Shown here: in pieces, positions 36,394 to 43,852 of the stretch
How positions within the stretch are numbered: position 1 is the first letter of the stretch
Layout: each line of letters starts with the position of its first letter
Origin: Flavobacterium aquariorum
Lineage (GTDB): Bacteria; Bacteroidota; Bacteroidia; Flavobacteriales; Flavobacteriaceae
Length of the DNA stretch: 64,000 nucleotides
Reading direction: 5' to 3'
Assembly (NCBI RefSeq): GCF_003254745.1
Contig: NZ_QKXH01000007.1
Span: forward strand, 124,001 to 188,000
Notes under the pieces: generated by a model
Told to the model about the DNA's origin: nothing
Seen by the model: the letters and a program-made list of their open reading frames with translations, nothing else
Database searches by the model: none
Program-made: the position numbers and the translations under genes

Positions 36394-37005
36394 ATGAAAA
36401 ATTCAAAAAAACAATTTCTGCTGATTATTTTATCAATGGTGATGCTTTCTGCAAACGCTCAAAATTCAAAAACAAAAACTATGGAACTAACACAAAACAA
36501 ACAAGCGAAAATTTTAGACATTAAACCTTCAACAACATCTTCAGAAAATGATTTTGATTTTTTGCAAGGCAAATGGAAAGTTCACAATCGTAAGCTAAAA
36601 TCAAGATTAACCAATAGTAACGAATGGACTGAATTTGAGGCTGAATTGCACATGAAAAAAACATTAAACGGATTTGGGAACTTAGAAAATTTCTATACAA
36701 ACAATAATGGTGAACCTTATGAGGGAATGGCAATTCGTCTTTTTAATAAGGTATCAAAACTTTGGAAAATATATTGGATTGATAGCAACGGCACTACCAT
36801 GGATGAAAAACCTGTAACGGGTTCATTTGAAAATGGCTTGGGAAAATTTTATACAAATGACATCTTTAATGAAAAAGAAATTCTTGTGGTATATCAATGG
36901 GATGCTACTAATTTGGAACATCCAAAATGGTCACAAGCGTTTTCGACTGATAATGGAAAAACATGGGAGTGGAATTGGAAAATGGAATTGTCAAGAATAG
37001 AATAG
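36394..37005 (+). CDS. Secreted DUF1579-like protein
   Basis: 203 residues with a signal peptide (about 1-22, ending ANAQ). The mature domain has DFDFLQGKWKVHNRKLKSRL, then MKKTLNGFGNLENFY and KLWKIYWIDSNG, a lipocalin-like beta-barrel pattern of the DUF1579 family. Function unknown. Its start lies 10 bp past the GlxA-type regulator, so both may be on one transcript. The NIPSNAP gene follows after 25 bp. Confidence 0.78.
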   Translation: MKNSKKQFLLIILSMVMLSANAQNSKTKTMELTQNKQAKILDIKPSTTSSENDFDFLQGKWKVHNRKLKSRLTNSNEWTEFEAELHMKKTLNGFGNLENFYTNNNGEPYEGMAIRLFNKVSKLWKIYWIDSNGTTMDEKPVTGSFENGLGKFYTNDIFNEKEILVVYQWDATNLEHPKWSQAFSTDNGKTWEWNWKMELSRIE

Positions 37006-37030
37006 TTCAAAATCAATATATAAAACTAAA

Positions 37031-37351
37031 ATGATAACTGAATTACGAACGTACAAACTCAAAAAAGGCACAAGCGAAACCTTTGAAAAAATATTTACTG
37101 AACAAAGTTTACCAATGTTAAAACGTTGGAAAGTAAAAGTTGTTGATTTTGGATTTTCATTAATTGATCAAGAGAGTTTCTACCTAATTAGATCATACGA
37201 AAGTATTGAACAACGAAAACAAAGTCAAGACGCATTTTACGGAAGCGAGGAATGGATTAATGGACCAGACAAACCGCTAATTGATTGCATTGAGACCTAC
37301 AATACAGCGATTGTTGACAGCACAAAACTGTCAATAATAAATACATTATGA
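37031..37351 (+). CDS. NIPSNAP family protein
   Basis: 106 residues. MITELRTYKLKKGTSETFEK at the start and RSYESIEQRKQSQDAFYGS in the middle are the NIPSNAP dimeric alpha-beta barrel pattern. Such proteins are small, stress-related or substrate-binding; the reaction is not known. It is third of a run (regulator, DUF1579-like, NIPSNAP) with gaps of 10 and 25 bp. Confidence 0.87.
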   Translation: MITELRTYKLKKGTSETFEKIFTEQSLPMLKRWKVKVVDFGFSLIDQESFYLIRSYESIEQRKQSQDAFYGSEEWINGPDKPLIDCIETYNTAIVDSTKLSIINTL

Positions 37352-37487
37352 ATTAACAAGACGAACTGAAGTTAAGGGTGAAGTGTTAAATTGAACATTT
37401 GTATTTCTAAAACTCCTACTTCACAAAGCCTAAAACGGTAGTGGTCATTTTACCGAAACTCTCAAACATTTAAACAAACAAAGAAAA

Positions 37488-38057
37488 ATGAATATATCAA
37501 AATTAGACAATCCTGCCTTAATTCTTATTGACATTCAAAAAGGATTTGATAACATCCAATATTGGGGTGGACAAAGAAATAATCCAGAAGCAGAAAAGAA
37601 TGCAAGTGAACTTTTGAAACTTTGGAGAGCCAATAATCTTCCAATTTTTCACATTAAACATTGTTCATCAAACCCAACCTCGTTACTTCACGAGACAAAC
37701 GCAGGAAACGAATTTAAAGACATCGTTAAACCAATTGGCGAAGAACCAATAATAAAAAAGAATGTGAACAGTGCTTTTATTGGGACAAACTTAAAAGAAC
37801 AACTTGACAATGCCAAAATTTATAAACTTGTTATTGTCGGTTTGACAACTGATCATTGTGTTTCGACAACTACAAGAATGGCTGGAAATTTTGGTTATGA
37901 AACATTTCTTGTTTCAGATGCAACGGCAACATTTAATAAAAAAGGGATAAAGGGACAAAATTTTTCCGCGGAACTTATTCATGAAACAGCTCTTGCAAGT
38001 TTAAATGACGAATTTGCGACTGTCGTAACTACTAAGTTAATTAAAGAAAACATTTAA
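37488..38057 (+). CDS. Cysteine hydrolase, isochorismatase family
   Basis: 189 residues. The catalytic triad is visible: Asp15 (LILIDIQKGF), Lys90 or 91 (PIIKKNVNSAF) and Cys124 (GLTTDHCVSTTTRM). The cis-peptide motif before the Cys is present. Family members hydrolyse amides such as nicotinamide or ureidoacrylate, or isochorismate; the substrate here is open. The DUF1272 gene starts 26 bp downstream. Confidence 0.92.
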   Translation: MNISKLDNPALILIDIQKGFDNIQYWGGQRNNPEAEKNASELLKLWRANNLPIFHIKHCSSNPTSLLHETNAGNEFKDIVKPIGEEPIIKKNVNSAFIGTNLKEQLDNAKIYKLVIVGLTTDHCVSTTTRMAGNFGYETFLVSDATATFNKKGIKGQNFSAELIHETALASLNDEFATVVTTKLIKENI

Positions 38058-38083
38058 TTTAAAAAACTTTAAACTTAAGTATT

Positions 38084-38389
38084 ATGCTTGAAATGAGACC
38101 AACCTGTGAAAATTGCGGCAAATTATTGCCAAACGAATCAAGTGAAGCTATGATTTGTACACACGAGTGTACTTTCTGTGAAGAGTGCGTGGAAAATGAA
38201 TTAAAAAATGTTTGCCCTAATTGTGGTGGTGGTTTTGAAAAACGACCAACGAGACCAACAAACTGTCTAACATCGAATTGCATTACAAATTATCCCGTCA
38301 GTACTATAATAAAATACAGACCAGTTAATAAGGAGAAATATAGGTTGATACATGAAACATTTGTACATATTGACCCAAGAAAAAGATAA
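38084..38389 (+). CDS. DUF1272 zinc-ribbon/RING-like protein
   Basis: 101 residues. The first 60 carry eight cysteines in the DUF1272 order: TCENCGKLLP, then CTHECTFCEECVENELKNVC and NCGGGFEKRP. This is a two-zinc RING-like arrangement. The last 40 residues (NCLTSNCITNYPVSTIIKY...) are not part of the usual short family and may be an extension formed by later change of frame. Function unknown. It follows the isochorismatase gene by 26 bp. Confidence 0.85.
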   Translation: MLEMRPTCENCGKLLPNESSEAMICTHECTFCEECVENELKNVCPNCGGGFEKRPTRPTNCLTSNCITNYPVSTIIKYRPVNKEKYRLIHETFVHIDPRKR

Positions 38390-38463
38390 ATGAAAAACAA
38401 CAAACAACAAACCTTAAAACAGGTGATAACTGTTGCGCAACTCTTTTCGAAAATCTACTATAA

Positions 38464-38796
38464 ATGCCATTACTCTTTTCCTACGGTACGCTTCAGAAAG
38501 AACAAGTCCAAATTGAAACTTTTGGGAGACTTTTAAAAGGTGAAAAAGATTCACTTATGGGGTATGAATTAAAAATGATGGAAATAACGGATCCCGAAGT
38601 TTTGAGAAAAAGTAGGCAAAAGTTTCATCCTATTATTGAATTTTCGGGAAATAAAAATAATGAAGTTGAAGGAATGCTTTTTGAAGTTACAGATGAAGAA
38701 ATAACAAATGCTGACGACTATGAAGTTGATGATTATAAAAGAATTGAAACCTCATTTAAATCTGGAAAAGTAGGATTTATTTATGTAAAGAAATAA
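38464..38796 (+). CDS. Gamma-glutamylcyclotransferase-like (AIG2) protein
   Basis: 110 residues. LFSYGTLQKEQVQIETFGR gives the YGTL substrate-loop motif, and VEGMLFEVTDEEITNADDYE follows, with the region of the catalytic Glu. Members convert gamma-glutamyl compounds to 5-oxoproline, but small AIG2-like proteins are rarely tested. A terminator-like hairpin lies at 38921-38958. Confidence 0.86.
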   Translation: MPLLFSYGTLQKEQVQIETFGRLLKGEKDSLMGYELKMMEITDPEVLRKSRQKFHPIIEFSGNKNNEVEGMLFEVTDEEITNADDYEVDDYKRIETSFKSGKVGFIYVKK

Positions 38797-38920
38797 AATA
38801 CAGCGCTCCCCAAAGTATTTACCAAGCGTTGACAAGTAGTCTCCTGATTTTTTCCAAGAATGTCTTTAGAAGTTCAATATACGTATTTTTTAAACGGAAT
38901 TTTTCAAGCCCAATTATTGA

Positions 38921-38958
38921 AAAACCTACAAAATAATAGGTTTTATTTTGTAGGTTTT
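38921..38958. terminator. Bidirectional terminator-like hairpin
   Basis: AAAACCTACAAAATA / TATTTTGTAGGTTTT, a perfect 15-bp stem with an 8-nt loop. It lies 125 bp past the AIG2-like gene, rather far for a simple terminator. Confidence 0.65.
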
Positions 38959-39050
38959 GATTGTGGATTTGTATTGAGCGCTTTGCGTGTGTGGTGAAGT
39001 CGGGTCTGGAAAGCTTAGGGGATTTCTAAGTAGATAGTAACGAAGACTTC

Positions 39051-39183
39051 GTGAGCGTAACCCTAAAGCAAAAAAAAAATGTTTTTGATTCAACTAACTA
39101 CCGCTTTGAGGCCGGGTTTTTGGCTTTAGCTTTATTTTTTAAACAAAAAAATAAAGGATATCACCACAATCCCTTACGTGAGC
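39051..39183 (+). repeat. Dispersed three-stem structured repeat, copy 3
   Basis: Starts GTGAGCGTAACCCT and ends AATCCCTTACGTGAGC. Ends pair as GCGTAA/TTACGT with flanking GAGC. Stem 1 is weaker (CCCTAAAGC with GCTTTGAGG); stem 2 is CTTTATTTTTT / AAAAAATAAAG. Between 39160 and 39178 it matches copy 1 nearly base for base. Confidence 0.7.
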
Positions 39184-39436
39184 TTTACATTGATGAAGAA
39201 ATTTAGCGATTAAACATTGATATTTCATCTGATAAAAGAAGATTAAAAAATTGACGGACTGAAATTGATTGTATCGCTATCCCAAGGCCATTCAACAGTT
39301 TTGTTAATTCCAAAATGTTTGTATCGATTTGTAAATTGATTGATGGTAATCAAAATTAGTAATGAAATTAAAACCATCTTTTTTGAAAAAAAAATCGAAA
39401 TAATTTAATATTGGTTTTGGTCTAAATGATAAAATG

Positions 39437-39727
39437 CTATTTTTCTATAAAAACCTTAAAATCTTCATCATATTTGGTTGGGTTGACTTCGGTAATCTCA
39501 TAATCAGCAATTTCATTTTGATAAAAAGGATCTTGCTTAATAATTTCTTGCAGCGAATCTCTGTTTACATTGCGAGCCAATATGATACCTCCTGTTCTCG
39601 GATTTTTTCTGCCTGAAAAAATGAATTTCTTCTCGGAATAGTATTTGTCTAAAAATTGAATATGTGGATCGATAAATTTTTCGACCTCGCTGATGTCTTT
39701 TTTATAGGATAATGAAATGATAAACAT
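39437..39727 (-). CDS. YCII-related protein
   Basis: 96 residues. MFIISLSYKKDISEVEKFID begins the YCII fold and HIQFLDKYYSEKKFIFSGRK has the conserved His/Asp region. EIADYEITEVNPTKYDE closes the domain. This small ferredoxin-like fold may act on reactive metabolites; no activity is established. It is 5' of nothing on its strand within 700 bp downstream; the YqaE-like gene precedes it by 30 bp, suggesting a shared transcript. Confidence 0.87.
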   Translation of the reverse strand: MFIISLSYKKDISEVEKFIDPHIQFLDKYYSEKKFIFSGRKNPRTGGIILARNVNRDSLQEIIKQDPFYQNEIADYEITEVNPTKYDEDFKVFIEK

Positions 39728-39757
39728 GTAGTGTTTTTTGTTTTTATTACTTCTCTT

Positions 39758-39955
39758 TTATTTAACTTTTATAGCCTTAATCAGCTTATTGTTGCGTTTA
39801 TCAGCTCTCGAGTTTTGTAATGAAATAACGGCCCAAATTGCTGCGGGAATCCAGCCAATTAAAGTTATTTGCAAAATCAGGCAAAGAATAGATGTGAGTA
39901 TTCTGCCTCTCAAAAAGAAAGAAACAAACGGAAAAAATATTGCAATTAATGTCAT
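39758..39955 (-). CDS. YqaE/Pmp3 family small membrane protein
   Basis: 65 residues with two hydrophobic helices: LIAIFFPFVSFFLRGRI, then LILQITLIGWIPAAIWAVIS. LIGWIP...I.A is the Pmp3 signature; a basic tail follows. In plants and yeast, Pmp3 affects membrane potential and salt tolerance; in bacteria the role is open. It is followed after 30 bp by the YCII gene. Confidence 0.82.
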   Translation of the reverse strand: MTLIAIFFPFVSFFLRGRILTSILCLILQITLIGWIPAAIWAVISLQNSRADKRNNKLIKAIKVK

Positions 39956-40002
39956 ATTCTGGGTTGTCTAAAAATCAGTTATTTGTTTTGAGTTCTGTAT
40001 TG

Positions 40003-40410
40003 TTATGCTGTTGGGAATTTAGAAATATCCATATAGAAAATTTCCCAAGTATGTCCGTCAAAATCTTCGATCGTGCGCTGTTGCATAAAACCATAATCTT
40101 TCATTTCGCTTGACTCTATTCCGCCGGCGTTTAGTCCATTTGTCACGATGCTGTTCACTTCATCAACACTTTCAGTTGATAATGAAAAAAGCCCCGCAAC
40201 ACTTGATTTGGTGTCTGCAATGGGTTTGGTTGCAAAGTTTGAAAATTTTTCGTGTGTCAACAGCATGACATAAATGTTTTCACTCCAAACCATACACTTT
40301 CCGCTGTCGTCTGAAAATTGAGGATTGTTTGTAAAGCCTAATGCGTTATAAAAGGCCATAGATTTTTGCAAATCGGTTACTGCTAAATTGATAAAAATTT
40401 GTTTTGCCAT
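40003..40410 (-). CDS. VOC superfamily protein (glyoxalase/bleomycin resistance type)
   Basis: 135 residues. IFINLAVTDLQKSMAFYNAL and GFMQQRTIEDFDGHTWEIFY give the two ends of the paired beta-alpha-beta-beta-beta modules, with His and Glu as possible metal ligands. It belongs to the PhnB/lactoylglutathione-lyase-like group. The substrate is unknown. The next minus-strand gene (YqaE-like) starts 47 bp downstream. Confidence 0.9.
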   Translation of the reverse strand: MAKQIFINLAVTDLQKSMAFYNALGFTNNPQFSDDSGKCMVWSENIYVMLLTHEKFSNFATKPIADTKSSVAGLFSLSTESVDEVNSIVTNGLNAGGIESSEMKDYGFMQQRTIEDFDGHTWEIFYMDISKFPTA

Positions 40411-40477
40411 TTTTTTAAATTTTATACTATTTTTTTTACTAAGTCACTGTATTATAAAATAAACCACATTTAATTTC

Positions 40478-40641
40478 AAACATATAAGTCATATAACTCA
40501 AAGAAAGTTAGTTTGACAGCTTAGTGATTAAAGTGAATATAAGTTAAAACGTTCTTTGTATGTTTTTTTGATTTCACTTAAATGAGCTATTGGTTTTAAC
40601 TGATTTTATTAAAATTTAAAACTTATATGACTTATATGTTT
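40478..40641. repeat. Inverted repeat AAACATATAAGTCATATAA around a non-coding segment
   Basis: A 19-bp arm at 40478-40496 is the exact reverse complement of 40623-40641. The 126 bp between contain no gene. The core TTATATGACTTATATG also occurs at 42450-42465, next to the thrC terminator, so it is a dispersed family. Confidence 0.7.
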
Positions 40642-40654
40642 TAAAAAGACTGCG

Positions 40655-41104
40655 TTAAGCATCGGGAATATTCGGTTCGATCAAACGTTTTAATTTGTCT
40701 AACGATTCCTGCCAGCCTAGATAACACATTTCAGTTGGTATTGCATCAGGGATTCCTTCCTGTGTTGCAAAAAGTTCTGTACCACATAGTACTTTTCGGA
40801 GTTCGATTGTGGTAATCATTTGTCCTGGTAAGTTTGGGTCGTCAAACTCATCTGAATATTTTAATCGTTCATTAGGTATGATTTCCAAATATTCGCCGCC
40901 AAAGGAATGACTGCTACCCGTAGTAAAATTGGTAAACGACATTTTGTATTTTCCGCCAATTTGGAAATCCATACTATGTACTTTGCAGACAAAACCATAA
41001 GGCGGTAACCAGGAAGCCATTGCATCAGCATCTGTGAATGCTTTATAAACTTTTTCTGGAGGCGCTGTAAAAACTCTGTGAAGTGTAACTTTATTATTTG
41101 CCAT
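40655..41104 (-). CDS. SRPBCC family protein (AHSA1-like)
   Basis: 149 residues. VTLHRVFTAPPEKVYKAFTD and ASWLPPYGFVCKVHSMDFQI are typical of the AHSA1/START-like fold, and LGWQESLDKLKRLIEP ends it. Such proteins bind hydrophobic ligands or co-chaperone Hsp90 relatives; no function can be given. Like its neighbours it is a small single-domain gene, not clearly in an operon. Confidence 0.9.
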   Translation of the reverse strand: MANNKVTLHRVFTAPPEKVYKAFTDADAMASWLPPYGFVCKVHSMDFQIGGKYKMSFTNFTTGSSHSFGGEYLEIIPNERLKYSDEFDDPNLPGQMITTIELRKVLCGTELFATQEGIPDAIPTEMCYLGWQESLDKLKRLIEPNIPDA

Positions 41105-41254
41105 GGTGTTCTTTTTTAGATAGTTAAATTTAATGCTTTTCTGGATTAAATTTTTCTGTTTGGCTAAAAAAAAATTGGTGGTCGGGGATTTTTATTTTAC
41201 GATGAACGTTTGTCTGCTTAAAGATATGGCCTATTAAGAAAGCCTAAACTTTCG

Positions 41255-41340
41255 GTTAATGACTAATTTTAAAAGTACAAAGCATCTTTAAATTAAGCCT
41301 AAACCCGCCGTATTACCAAACGGCGGTTAGCAGTTCATTG
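41255..41340 (-). other. Structured left flank of the 41351 gene
   Basis: CCGCCGT (41305-41311) pairs with ACGGCGG (41320-41326). GCCTAAAC occurs twice before it (about 41255 and 41297). GGTTAGCAGTTCATTG (41325-41340) is the inverted counterpart of CAATGACTGCTAACC at 41968-41982, across the gene. On the minus strand the hairpin also lies where a terminator of the 41351 gene would be. Confidence 0.6.
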
Positions 41341-41350
41341 TTTTTTAGTT

Positions 41351-41923
41351 TTATCTATTTCCAGGTTTTAAAAATAAATGCGTCGCACCAGGAGTTTCAA
41401 TGACTTTTATTTTAGTTAATTCATTAATCTTATTGTTTTCTTTTTCAAAAAGCCGCGTTCCACTACCAAGCAATATAGGGGCAATATGGATGTGTATCTC
41501 ATCTAATAAGTCGGCTTGCAAAAATTGTTGAGCTACGCTTGCGCCCCCCATAACCAATATGTCCTTTTTCTTTGCAATAGATCTCGCCTGTGATAATGCA
41601 GTTTTTATACCATCGTTAACGACAGTAAAACCTTTAATTACATTCATTTTTTTAGAACTTAAAATTAATGCAGGAACAGGGAAAGGCGATTGACTTTTCC
41701 AAACTCCATCAATAGCAGTTATGTAAGTCCTGCTCCCTAAAATTACAGCGCCACAATTTTTGAACATATCAGAGGCGATTTCTTCATCTTCCTTTTGCTT
41801 GTTGGCAAAAAGCCATTTATGCAATAATTGACCGTTTAAGCCCAATGGATTTTCTTGTGTAATTGCCTGCCCTGCTGTAAAGCCATCTAATGACATTGTA
41901 ATGCTTAAAAAAACCTTTCCCAT
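41351..41923 (-). CDS. Dihydrofolate reductase family protein (RibD C-terminal type)
   Basis: 190 residues. MGKVFLSITMSLDGFTAGQA at the start, GAVILGSRTYITAIDGVW, DILVMGGASVAQQFLQADLL and DEIHIHIAPILLGSGTRLF form the RibD_C/DHFR-like fold. NADPH-dependent reductases of this group act on pteridines or similar compounds; the substrate is not known. The gene is flanked by a pair of short inverted repeats (41325-41340 and 41968-41982) and by hairpins on both sides, so it looks like a one-gene mobile unit. Confidence 0.9.
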   Translation of the reverse strand: MGKVFLSITMSLDGFTAGQAITQENPLGLNGQLLHKWLFANKQKEDEEIASDMFKNCGAVILGSRTYITAIDGVWKSQSPFPVPALILSSKKMNVIKGFTVVNDGIKTALSQARSIAKKKDILVMGGASVAQQFLQADLLDEIHIHIAPILLGSGTRLFEKENNKINELTKIKVIETPGATHLFLKPGNR

Positions 41924-42163
41924 TTTTTATATTAGTAGCCTGTTCTTAGTTATTGTTAATTTTGTCACAATGACTGCTAACCATTATAATTTGTACAAAA
42001 CTAACTTTCGCTAATGTTGCCAACTTGCAGTTGTATACACGAAAGTTTGTTTCGTTTTTCTACCTCAAATATATGTTTTTTTCTTATCGTTTTTGAATTT
42101 TCATACTGAACTAAAAATGCTTTAGTTTTTAATACTATGGTTCTTTAATAACCTGCTGCTGTC

Positions 42164-42280
42164 GTAGCCCTGATGGTCGAATTGCTCTCGCAATTACCTG
42201 TGCAATTGGGGTTTAAGCACACAGATACAGTGGACAGCAGACACGAGCGAAGTGAACTGACGAAGTAATTAGCTCCAAAA
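42164..42280 (+). ncRNA. Repeated structured element, copy A (possibly the Flavo-1 RNA motif)
   Basis: Conserved blocks in order: TAGCCCTGATGG (42165-42176), a local hairpin AATTGC/GCAATT, GATACAGTGGACAGC (42224-42238), and AGCTCC followed by A-run (42271-42280). The same blocks with a different hairpin are on the minus strand at 51632-51763. I recall this pattern as a frequent intergenic element of Flavobacteriia; identity with the Flavo-1 RNA of Rfam is my suspicion only. Confidence 0.6.
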
Positions 42281-42394
42281 AAATATTTTTTCTAATTTTA
42301 AAATATTGCCTTTGAAAAAGTGTGTATGATTACATTTTTTCAAAGGAAAAAGTCCGAGTATTGAATATAATTAGAAATTATTAACGAATTTTCT

Positions 42395-42448
42395 CAAAAA
42401 AAAGAAAAACCATTTAAATCTCACTAAACAAAGAAAAACTTAAATGGT
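42395..42448 (-). terminator. Terminator of thrC
   Basis: Minus strand: ACCATTTAA / TTAAATGGT stem with a loop of 22 nt, followed by a T-rich run. Just before it (42450-42474) lies half of a repeat with TTATATGGTAAAAAAA, which also ends the hairpin at 60965-61045. Confidence 0.65.
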
Positions 42449-42474
42449 CTTATATGACTTATATGGTAAAAAAA

Positions 42475-43770
42475 TTACTTTGAATTAAGGAACTCTTTCA
42501 ATTCATCATAATTCGAAATTTTTACGCTAACTTTCTCTTTGTTCATCACGCTTTCTATTTGTGTCGGCAGCGGCAAAGTAATACCCAAAGCAGGCTCGAC
42601 TACATCAAGAAACTTGATAGGATGTGCTGTTTCCAGGAAAACACCAATAGCGTTTGGTATGTTTTGCAATTCTTTTTTCAATCCCAAATAGCCAACAGCT
42701 CCGTGTGGCTCCGCGATATAACCTCTTTCGTTGTAGATGGCTTTTAGTGCCACTAAAGTTTCAGCATCAGTAAAAGTATAGGATGTAAAATCTTTTTTGA
42801 ATTGCTCCAAATCATTTTGGTACATCTCCTGAATACGAACGAAGTTACTTGGATTCCCAACATCCATAGCATTCGAAATCGTTGCGATAGATGGTTTTGG
42901 ATCGTAAATTCCGCTAGCAAGGAACCTAGGAACGGTATCGTTTACATTGGTGGAAGCCACAAAATGTTCGATAGGTAACCCTAATTTTTTGGCAATGATA
43001 CCCGCACAAATATTCCCGAAGTTTCCGCTTGGACAAGAGAAAATTAACGGTTTACCTTGGCTTTTCAACGCTTTGTAAGCAAAGAAAAAGTAAAACATTT
43101 GTGGTAGCCAGCGCGCTATATTAATTGAATTGGCGGAGGTCAGGTGGATGTGCTCTAAATCTTTATCGAGAAACGCTTTTTTGACCATGTCCTGGCAATC
43201 ATCAAAAACACCGTCAACTTCAAGGGCTTTTATATTTTGTCCCAAAGTAGTCAGTTGTTTTTCCTGTATGTCGCTCACTTTTCCCGACGGATAAAGAATA
43301 ACCACATCAACACCGTTTACACCTAGAAAACCACTGGCAACGGCACCTCCTGTATCTCCGGAAGTCGCTACAAGCACTGTGTTTTTGTTATCTTTGTTAT
43401 CTTTGTTGAAATACGCCAGGCAACGTGACATAAATCTCGCTCCCACATCTTTGAATGCCATAGTTGGGCCGTGAAATAATTCAAGAGAGTAGATTCCGTT
43501 TTCTACTTCGACCAAAGGAAAATCGAAACACAAGGTTTCGGCTATGATTTGTTTTAACGTTTCGGCTGGGATTTCGCCTCCCACAAATTGTTTGATGGCT
43601 TCAAAAGCTATTTCTTCGTGTGATAAACTTTCGATTGTATCAAAAAAGCTTGTTGCTAATGATGTAATGGTTTCTGGAAAATACAATCCTTTATCTGTTG
43701 CTAATCCTTGTATTACTGCTTCTTGAAAAGAAACGTTGGGTGCATTATGGTTTAAACTGTAATATTTCAT
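42475..43770 (-). CDS. thrC: Threonine synthase
   Basis: 431 residues, normal length. The PLP Lys is in HGPTMAFKDVGARF (Lys107). ATSGDTGGAVASGF binds the PLP phosphate, and the early motif YYSLNHNAPNVSFQEAVIQG fits the class I bacterial form. It converts O-phosphohomoserine to threonine. It lies last in the order thrA, thrB, thrC on the minus strand, 82 bp after thrB; the terminator follows at once. All key residues seem present. Confidence 0.97.
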   Translation of the reverse strand: MKYYSLNHNAPNVSFQEAVIQGLATDKGLYFPETITSLATSFFDTIESLSHEEIAFEAIKQFVGGEIPAETLKQIIAETLCFDFPLVEVENGIYSLELFHGPTMAFKDVGARFMSRCLAYFNKDNKDNKNTVLVATSGDTGGAVASGFLGVNGVDVVILYPSGKVSDIQEKQLTTLGQNIKALEVDGVFDDCQDMVKKAFLDKDLEHIHLTSANSINIARWLPQMFYFFFAYKALKSQGKPLIFSCPSGNFGNICAGIIAKKLGLPIEHFVASTNVNDTVPRFLASGIYDPKPSIATISNAMDVGNPSNFVRIQEMYQNDLEQFKKDFTSYTFTDAETLVALKAIYNERGYIAEPHGAVGYLGLKKELQNIPNAIGVFLETAHPIKFLDVVEPALGITLPLPTQIESVMNKEKVSVKISNYDELKEFLNSK

Positions 43771-43852
43771 TTCTAAATTTTAGATTTTGGATAGTTAATA
43801 GGTGCTATCGTCAATTATAATTTTTAATTTCTGCCTTCTGCTTTCTACAATC

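Larger units (their letters stand above)
38797..39436. other. 640-bp non-coding stretch with terminator and repeat copy 3
   Basis: No gene. It holds the hairpin at 38921-38958 and repeat copy 3 at 39051-39183. The remaining part (39184-39436) is AT-rich without visible structure. Confidence 0.6.
41924..42474. other. 550-bp non-coding stretch with cassette end, repeated element and thrC terminator
   Basis: No gene. It holds the right inverted repeat at 41968-41982, a nested hairpin (AACTTTCG at 42003 with CGAAAGTT at 42040, inner CAACTTGCAGTTG), the repeated element at 42164-42280, and the terminator at 42395-42448. Confidence 0.6.

Noticed and set aside
41255..41340. Integron attC site next to the RibD-like gene
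   Set aside because: GCCTAAAC...GGTTAGCAG resembles attC core sites only loosely; the 3' core is not GTTRRRY and no integrase is present.
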